64,000 nucleotides of DNA from assembly GCF_000758705.1 (NCBI RefSeq), contig NZ_CP009287.1:1922001-1986000 (forward strand), written 5' to 3'. This document shows, one piece after another, positions 1 through 8,200 of the stretch (within the stretch, counting starts at the first letter, position 1; each line of letters begins with the position of its first letter). The notes under the pieces were generated by a model. That model was not told where the DNA came from and did no database searches. It saw only the letters and a program-made list of their open reading frames with translations. Made by a program: the position numbers and the translations under genes. The stretch is from Paenibacillus graminis. GTDB taxonomy: Bacteria > Bacillota > Bacilli > Paenibacillales > Paenibacillaceae.

Positions 1-2214
1 ACATCCGGCTCTACCGGCACTCCCAAAGGCGTCATGGTCGAACACCGTTCCGTTGTCAACCGGATTGCCTGGATGCACAGGCAGTTTCCGATCGGCGAAG
101 AGGATTGCATCCTCCAAAAGACACCCTATACCTTTGATGTTTCAGTCTGGGAGCTTTTCGGCTGGTATTATAACGGAGCCAGTCTTTGTTTTTTGCCGCC
201 GGATATGGAAAAGGACCCGGAAATGCTCTTGACAACGATTGCCCGTGAGCAGGTCACGCTGGTACACTTTGTCCCCTCCCTGCTGAACGGCCTCCTTTCC
301 TATATGGTGCCGCGTGCGGCATCGGAGGGGGAGCGGCTGTCCAGTCTGCGATACCTGTTCGTCAGCGGAGAAACGCTTCTTTCCGGCACCGTGAACCTGT
401 TCAATCAGACTCTCTTTTCGGCCAATGCAACCAGGCTAATCAATCTATACGGCCCGACGGAAGCCACTGTGGAGGTATCATGGTTCGATTGCTCTGAAAC
501 CTCCGGGGAAAGCGGGTCCCGTAACCTCATTCCCATCGGGAAACCCATTGCCAATATCCGCTTGTACATCGTTGACAGGGAGGATGAACTGCAGCCCATC
601 GGAGTTCCCGGAGAACTGCTTATTTCGGGAATTGGGGTTGCACGCGGTTATGTGAACCGCGCCGGTCTGACAGCGGACAAATTTGTTCAGGACCCTTGGG
701 TTAAAGGCAATCGAATGTACCGGACAGGCGATTTGGCCCGTTGGATGCCGGATGGAAACATCGGGTACCTGGGCAGGATGGACGGGCAGGTGAAAATCAG
801 CGGGGTGCGCATCGAGCTGGGGGAAATTGAAAATATAGCGCTCCAATGCCAAGAGGTTGAAGCAGCAGTTGCAGCCGTTAAGGAGATCAGCGCCGGCGAT
901 CAGGCTCTTTGCCTCTATTATGTGCCTAGACACGGGCTGGACTCCGAAGCGTTGAGGAGCTATCTTGCCAAGAAGCTTCCGCGGTTGATGGTGCCGGATT
1001 ATATTATGGGGGTTCCCAAGATTCCGCTCAATTCCAGTGGGAAAGCCGACAGGAGGCTGTTACCGGTGCCTGAGGTTGGAGTCCATCAGGCCGGGGATGA
1101 TCTGCCTGTAGATGAGGCCGAGCTGCAGCTGGCCGGAATCTGCCAGGATGTGCTGCATCTTGCAGCGATTGGCGTTCGTACCAATCTGTTTTCGGTTGGA
1201 GCCAATTCCCTGAAAATTATCCTGATTGCAGCCAGAATCCGTCAAGACATGGGTGTGGATCTTCCGGTGAGCGAGGTTTATATGAAACAGACGATTGCTG
1301 AACTAGCAGCATACATCCGAACTGAAGTTTCGCAAGCGCCGCCGAAAAGTGAACATGACCTGATCTTGATTCATAAGGGAGCGCCGGAAGCTCCTTTTCT
1401 TTTTCTTATCCACGATATCAGCGGAAGCATCGACGCTTATTTCGGGCTTGCGGCCCGTCTGGGCGATAAGTACACCTGCTACGGTGTTCCTGCGGAGACC
1501 ACTGGCCGTCAATGGCGGCACGGCGCCACTGTGGAGGAACTCGCCGGAACCTATCTTGCCAGAATCAAAAAAATTCAGAAAGACGGTCCCTACTCGCTGG
1601 CAGGCTGGAGTTTGGGCGGCCTGCTGGCGTTTGAGATCGCCAAACAGATTGAAGCTGAAGGCGATGATGTGAGCATGCTCGCCTTGATTGATTCCTCCCA
1701 CCCGGGGATGCTTCGGCACCTGCAAACGCCTGATGAAGCAGAAGTGGAAAGCTTCAGGCGGCAGCTGGAGGAAGCACTGCCTGCTTATGAATGGATTGCC
1801 GGGCTGAGGGATGAAACGACATTATACGGTATATACAAGGAGCTTGCCCGGCACATGGAAGCAAGCGGCCTTGGCTATGAGGCACTGGAAGCTCTGCTCC
1901 CAATGGACATTATGCGGGCCATTCCAGCGTATGCGCAGCACAGCACAAATGACTTCTACCATTATGTGAACCTGTTTATCGACCTGCAGCATGCCTATGT
2001 TCATTACAATCCGGTGCGAAAGGTATTCGCACAGGCGTATTTAATCAAGGCGTCAGAATCAGGCGGGGTCGCAGAGAACGGCTGGAACGCATTTTTGTAC
2101 CGTCCCGTCATCTTCCGGGAGGTTAACGGCGATCATTATTCCGTCTTCAGGGAACCGGATCTTGCCGGTTTAGCTGAAGTCTTTGAAACTATAGGTGTCC
2201 AGGATACAGAGTAG
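1..2214 (+). CDS. NRPS terminal module A(Ser)-T-TE, 5' end outside window
   Basis: Terminating protein of a nonribosomal peptide synthetase; 737 residues are visible and the reading frame is open from base 1, so the N-terminus lies upstream. The visible part begins in the adenylation (A) domain at core motif TSGSTGTPKG, followed by NLYGPTEATVEV (about 440-480), YRTGDLARW (about 718) and the A10 lysine NSSGKADRR. Aligning by eye to GrsA gives the specificity residues D-V-W-H-F-S-L-V-E-K, one change from the EntF serine code, so serine is the likely substrate. A carrier domain follows with its phosphopantetheine serine in VGANSLKI (about 1200), then a type I thioesterase with GWSLGG (about 1606-1620) and a late His in NGDHYSVF (about 2130). 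The thioesterase should release or cyclise the peptide. The next NRPS gene starts 43 bases later, so both are probably co-transcribed. Oddly, the releasing module is encoded upstream of an elongation protein that has no thioesterase. Confidence 0.95.
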   Translation, partial: TSGSTGTPKGVMVEHRSVVNRIAWMHRQFPIGEEDCILQKTPYTFDVSVWELFGWYYNGASLCFLPPDMEKDPEMLLTTIAREQVTLVHFVPSLLNGLLSYMVPRAASEGERLSSLRYLFVSGETLLSGTVNLFNQTLFSANATRLINLYGPTEATVEVSWFDCSETSGESGSRNLIPIGKPIANIRLYIVDREDELQPIGVPGELLISGIGVARGYVNRAGLTADKFVQDPWVKGNRMYRTGDLARWMPDGNIGYLGRMDGQVKISGVRIELGEIENIALQCQEVEAAVAAVKEISAGDQALCLYYVPRHGLDSEALRSYLAKKLPRLMVPDYIMGVPKIPLNSSGKADRRLLPVPEVGVHQAGDDLPVDEAELQLAGICQDVLHLAAIGVRTNLFSVGANSLKIILIAARIRQDMGVDLPVSEVYMKQTIAELAAYIRTEVSQAPPKSEHDLILIHKGAPEAPFLFLIHDISGSIDAYFGLAARLGDKYTCYGVPAETTGRQWRHGATVEELAGTYLARIKKIQKDGPYSLAGWSLGGLLAFEIAKQIEAEGDDVSMLALIDSSHPGMLRHLQTPDEAEVESFRRQLEEALPAYEWIAGLRDETTLYGIYKELARHMEASGLGYEALEALLPMDIMRAIPAYAQHSTNDFYHYVNLFIDLQHAYVHYNPVRKVFAQAYLIKASESGGVAENGWNAFLYRPVIFREVNGDHYSVFREPDLAGLAEVFETIGVQDTE

Positions 2215-2257
2215 CGGCAAAGCGTATGCCTATTTTATCGCTAAAGGAGAACGGATC

Positions 2258-5200
2258 ATGAAACAGGACCCTTCAGGTATTAGCCATACAGAGGGACCCT
2301 TGCAGATGCAACCCGTACAGTCAACGTTTGATGGGGAAGCGGGCGAATACTGGCACACCATTATAGACAACGGCACGCCGTTAAATATGCCTTTGGATTA
2401 TGTCCGTCCGGCTGTCAAAAGCTATGCAGGTGAGGTTGCCATGCTCCGGATAAGCGAGGAGCTTGCCGGCAAGCTTGAGCGTTTGGCGGAGAGTGAAACG
2501 GTATCTGTCGAGACCGCGCTGCTTGCATGTTACATTGTGCTGCTCTCTAAATATGCAGGCCAGGATACCGTCTTGGTCGGCTGGGCTTACGGCTCGCTTC
2601 TGCGGTCCGGCTCGGGAGGGGACGCAGGTCTCACCGTTTTGGCGGGGCAGGTGGATTGGACTGCAACTTGGCAAGAGTATGTAAATAGCATTAATTCTAT
2701 TTGTGCGCAAGCCAGGAATTCTCAGCACATCCCTTATGCCGAAGTGGTGAAAAAGCTGGAACTTGACCGTGATCCGAGCAGAAATCCCCTGTTCGATGCC
2801 TTATTCCAGACGGGGGATGTCAAAACGGGTTGGGATAAATATGATTTTGCATTGGTGCCCGAAAGAGCAGCAGACGGGATTCAACTGAAACTGGAGTATG
2901 ATACAGCTCTGTTCTCAAAAGGTTCGATGGAGCGGCTGCTTCACCATTATGTGAACATTGTGGCGGATCTGGCGGAGCATCTGGCATGTAGCCTGGACCG
3001 GCGGCTGTCGGAGATCGACATGCTGTCGGGAGCAGAGCGCGAGCGGCTGGTTCAGGGATGGAACCCTACATCCGTCCCCTATCCTTACGGGAAGAGCATC
3101 GCCGGTCTGCTGGAAGAGCAGGTCCTGAAGCGCCCGGAGGCGGTTGCGGTCTCGCTGGGAAGCCGGCATTTGACCTACCGGCAGCTTCACGAGCAGTCCA
3201 ACCGCGTGGCACATGCGCTTCACGCGAGAGGAATCGGGGAAGAGGAGATTGTAGCCGTCATGGCGGAGAGGTCGCCGGAGCTGGTGGTCGCGGTGCTCGG
3301 GGTGCTCAAGGCGGGAGCGGCCTACACTCCCGTTGATCCCGATTATCCGGCGGAGCGGCTCCGTTACTTGCTGCGCCATTCCCAGGCCAAGCTGCTGCTT
3401 ATGCAGCACAAGTTCTGGGACCGGGCGGCGGTTAGTGGAGCCGAGACCCAAGCCGAGACTGTGAACATCGAGGAACTGCTGGCAGCGGAGCTGCCGGACG
3501 GTAACCTGCCGCTTGTCTACCGGCCTGAGCGGCTGATGTACGTGCTCTATACGTCAGGCTCGACGGGGAATCCGAAGGGGGCTATGATCACATCGCATTC
3601 GTTTGTGAATCTGCTCCACTGGTACACGCGGGAGTTCGCCTTTACCGAGAAGGAGCGCATCCTGCAAATTGCCTCAGCCAGCTTCGATCTGGCGCAGAAA
3701 AATCTGTATGCGGCCCTGGTAACCGGTGGACGGCTGGTGCTGTTCGAGCCGGGCCTGTACGATTATGAGCACATGGCGGAGACGATCGAACGGGAAGGCA
3801 TTACGGTTATTAACTGCACACCCAGCGCGTTCTACCCGCTGGTGGAGTGCGCGGCAGACAGCGGATATCGCCAGCTGGGCAGCTTGCGCGCAGTATTTCT
3901 CGGCGGGGAGCCGGTCCATATGACCAGGCTGGGACCCTGGCTGCGCAGCGGGGTGTGCCGGGCCGACATCGTTAACACGTACGGCCCGACCGAATGTACG
4001 GATATCGCCTCCTATTACCGGCTGCGCAGCGAAGACTGGACGGGCGGGGATGAGCTGCCCATCGGCCAACCGATTGACAACGTGCGGCTGTATGTGGTGG
4101 ACTCCGAACTGAAGCTGGTCCCTGAAGGCGTGGAAGGGGAGCTGTGCATCGGGGGCGCCGGGGTAGGGCGCGGCTATTACCATGCGCCGGAGCTGACGAA
4201 GGAACGCTTCGTGCACAGCACGGACCTGCCGGAAGAGACCGTATACCGGACAGGGGATAGCGTGAAGCGGCGGCCGGACGGCAATATCGTGTTCATTGGG
4301 CGGGTAGACCACCAGGTGAAGGTGCGGGGGTTCCGCATTGAGATTGAGGAGATTGAGCGGAAGCTGCTGGACAGCCCCCGGGTACACGAAGCGGTGGTAA
4401 CCGCCGGACGGGATGCAGCGGGAGACACCATGCTGTGCGCCTATGCGGTGGCAGCGCCCGGCGCCACCGCTGAGCAGGTGCGCGGGGAGCTGGAGGCGAA
4501 GCTGCCCGCCTATATGGTTCCGCAGCACGTGGTGCTGCTGGGGGCCATGCCGCTGACGCCCAACGGAAAACTGGACCGCCGGGCATTGCCGGAGCCGACA
4601 ATCGGGATCGCGGGAACCGGCGCAGCGGGAGACGGCGTAGCGGAAGACGATGCTGCGCTCACGGACGAGATCGAGCAGACATTGGCTGTGCTCTGGCAGG
4701 AGGTGCTGGGCGTGGGGCGGATCGGCCCGGAGGATAACTTCTTCCGCCTGGGCGGCCACTCCCTGAAGGCGATTGCCCTGCTTGCCCGCATCAAGAAGGC
4801 GTTCGGCGTCAGCCTCCCGATTCAGAAGCTGTTCCGGGCGCCGACGGTCCGGCAGCTGGCCGGGCTGATCCGGGAAGCGCCGAAGCAGCGCTTCGTGCCC
4901 ATCCCGCGGGCAGACCCGCAGCAGGCATACTACCGGCTCTCGTCACAGCAGGAGCGGCTGTACGTCCTGCAGCAATTCGAGGCGATTGGCACCGCCTACC
5001 ATGTCACCTGGGCCGCGCAGGTGCAGGGACCGTTTGACCCGGTCCGCTGCGAGGCGGCGTTTGCGGCGGTCAGCCGGCGGCATGAAGCGCTGCGGACCTG
5101 CTTCGAAATGACCGGGGATACCGTGGTCCAGCGCGTGCTGCCCCAGGCTACCGGATTTTTCGAGTATGAGGAGGTCCCCGGCGGCGATCACCGTTCCCTG

Positions 5201-8200
5201 ATCGGGCCGTTTGTCCGTCCGTTTGAGCTGAGGACGGGCCCGCTGTTCCGTGTCAAGGTGGTCCGGACAGGCCGGGAGGAGCATCTGCTGCTGCTGGATA
5301 TGCATCACATGATTACCGACGGCGTGTCCCAGGATATTGTGCTGAAGGAGTTCGCGGCGCTCTATGAAGGTGCGGCTCTGGAACCGCTGCGGATGCAGTA
5401 CAAGGACTATGCCATCTGGCAATCCGTACAATCTGGGCAGAACAGGCAATCCGCGCAATCCGGGCAGAGAGGGACCCTGCGGGAGCAGGGACGCTATTGG
5501 CTGGAGCTGTTCCAAGGGGAACTGCCGGTGCTGGATCTGCCGCTTGATTACCCCCGGCCTGTGGTGCAGAGCTTCGAAGGGGATAAGCTGAGCGTCCGGC
5601 TGGACGCAGAGCAGTCGGCAGAGGTGAAGAAGCTCGCGGAGGCCACGGACACAACGTTGTTTATCGTGTTGCTGGCCGCGTATGATGTGCTGCTGCACAA
5701 ATATACGGGGCAGGAGGACATCATCGTGGGTTCGCCGTTTGCAGGAAGAAGGCATGCCGAGCTTGAATCTATGGTGGGGATGTTCGTCAACACCGTGGCG
5801 CTGCGGAGCTTCCCGCAGAGGGACAAGACCGTGCGGAGCTTTCTGGCTGAAGTGAAGGAGAGCTGTCTGAAAGCCTATGAGCATCAGGAATTCTCGTTTG
5901 AACAATTGATTGAACAGCTGCAGCTGCCCCGGGATTTCAGCCGGAATCCATTGTTTGACACCATGTTTGTCCTGCAGAATATGGAGGGGTATACCCCGGG
6001 CCTCAAAAATGTGCAGATGACGGCTTACCCGGTCAATAACGGCATTGCCAAATTTGATCTTACGCTGGAAGCCGCTGAAGAAAAAGACGGCAGCCTTCGC
6101 TTGAGCCTGGAGTACTGCACGAAATTGTTCCGCAGAGACACGGTAGAGCGCTTCCTTCAGCATTATATGAATATAGTGCAGCATCTGGCCGGCAACCTGG
6201 ACCGGCGGCTGTCGGAGATCGATATGCTGTCGGGAACAGAGCGCGAGCGGCTGGTTCAGGGATGGAACCCTACATCCGTCCCCTATCCTTACGGGAAGAG
6301 CATCGCCGGTCTGCTGGAAGAGCAGGTCCTGAAGCGCCCGGAGGCGGTTGCGGTCTCGCTGGGAAGCCGGCATTTGACCTACCGGCAGCTTCACGAGCAG
6401 TCCAACCGCGTGGCACATGCGCTTCACGCGAGGGGAATCGGGGAAGAGGAGATTGTAGCCGTCATGGCGGAGCGGTCGCCGGAGCTGGTGGTCGCAGTGC
6501 TCGGGGTGCTCAAGGCGGGAGCGGCCTACACTCCCGTTGATCCCGATTATCCGGCGGAGCGGCTCCGTTACTTGCTGCGCCATTCCCAGGCCAAGCTGCT
6601 GCTTATGCAGCACAAGTTCAGGGACCACGCGGCGGTTAGCGAAGCCGAGACTGTGGTCATTGAGGAGCTGCTGGCGGCGGAATGGCCGGACGGTAACCTG
6701 CCGCTTGTCTACCGGCCTGAGCGGCTGATGTACGTGCTCTATACGTCAGGCTCGACGGGGAATCCGAAGGGGGCTATGATCACATCGCATTCGTTTGTGA
6801 ATCTGCTCCACTGGTACACGCGGGAGTTCGCCTTTACCGAGAAGGAGCGCATCCTGCAAATTGCCTCAGCCAGCTTCGATCTGGCGCAGAAAAATCTGTA
6901 TGCGGCCCTGGTAACCGGTGGACGGCTGGTGCTGTTCGAGCCGGGCCTGTACGATTATGAGCACATGGCGGAGACGATCGAACGGGAAGGCATTACGGTT
7001 ATTAACTGCACACCCAGCGCGTTCTACCCGCTGGTGGAGTGCGCGGCAGACAGCGGATATCGCCAGCTGGGCAGCTTGCGCGCAGTATTTCTCGGCGGGG
7101 AGCCGGTCCATATGACCAGGCTGGGACCCTGGCTGCGCAGCGGGGTGTGCCGGGCCGACATCGTTAACACGTACGGCCCGACCGAATGTACGGATATCGC
7201 CTCCTATTACCGGCTGCGCAGCGAAGACTGGACGGGCGGGGATGAGCTGCCCATCGGCCAACCGATTGACAACGTGCGGCTGTATGTGGTGGACTCCGAA
7301 CTGAAGCTGGTCCCTGAAGGCGTGGAAGGGGAGCTGTGCATCGGGGGCGCCGGGGTAGGGCGCGGCTATTACCATGCGCCGGAGCTGACGAAGGAACGCT
7401 TCGTGCACAGCACGGACCTGCCGGAAGAGACCGTATACCGGACAGGGGATATCGTGAAGCGGCGGCCGGACGGCAATATCGTGTTCATTGGGCGGGTGGA
7501 CCACCAGGTGAAGGTGCGGGGGTTCCGCATTGAGATTGAGGAGATTGAGCGGAAGCTGCTGGACAGCCCCCGGGTACACGAAGCGGTGGTAACCGCCGGA
7601 CGGGATGCAGCGGGAGACACCATGCTGTGCGCCTATGCGGTGGCAGCGCCCGGTGCCACCGCTGAGCAGGTGCGCGGGGAGCTGGAGGCGAAGCTGCCCG
7701 CCTATATGGTTCCGCAGCACGTGGTGCTGCTGGAGGCCATGCCGCTGACGCCCAACGGAAAGATAGACCGCCGGGTATTGCCGGACCCGAGCGCCGGAAC
7801 CGGCGCAGCGGGAGACGATGCTGTACTCACGGACGAGATCGAGCAGACATTGGCCGTGCTCTGGCAGGAGGTGCTGGGCGTGGGGCGGATCGGCCCGGAG
7901 GATAACTTCTTCCGCCTGGGCGGCCACTCCCTGAAGGCGATTGCCCTGCTTGCCCGCATCAAGAAGGCGTTCGGCGTCAGCCTCCCGATTCAGAAGCTGT
8001 TCCGGGCGCCGACGGTCCGGCAGCTGGCCGGGCTGATCCGGGAAGCGCCGAAGCAGCGCTTCGTGCCCATCCCGCAGGCAGACCCGCAGCAGACATATTA
8101 CTGGCTCTCGTCTCAGCAGGAGCGGCTGTACGTCCTGCAGCAATTCGAGGCGATTGGCACCGCCTACCATGTCACCTGGGCCGCGCAGGTGCAGGGACCG

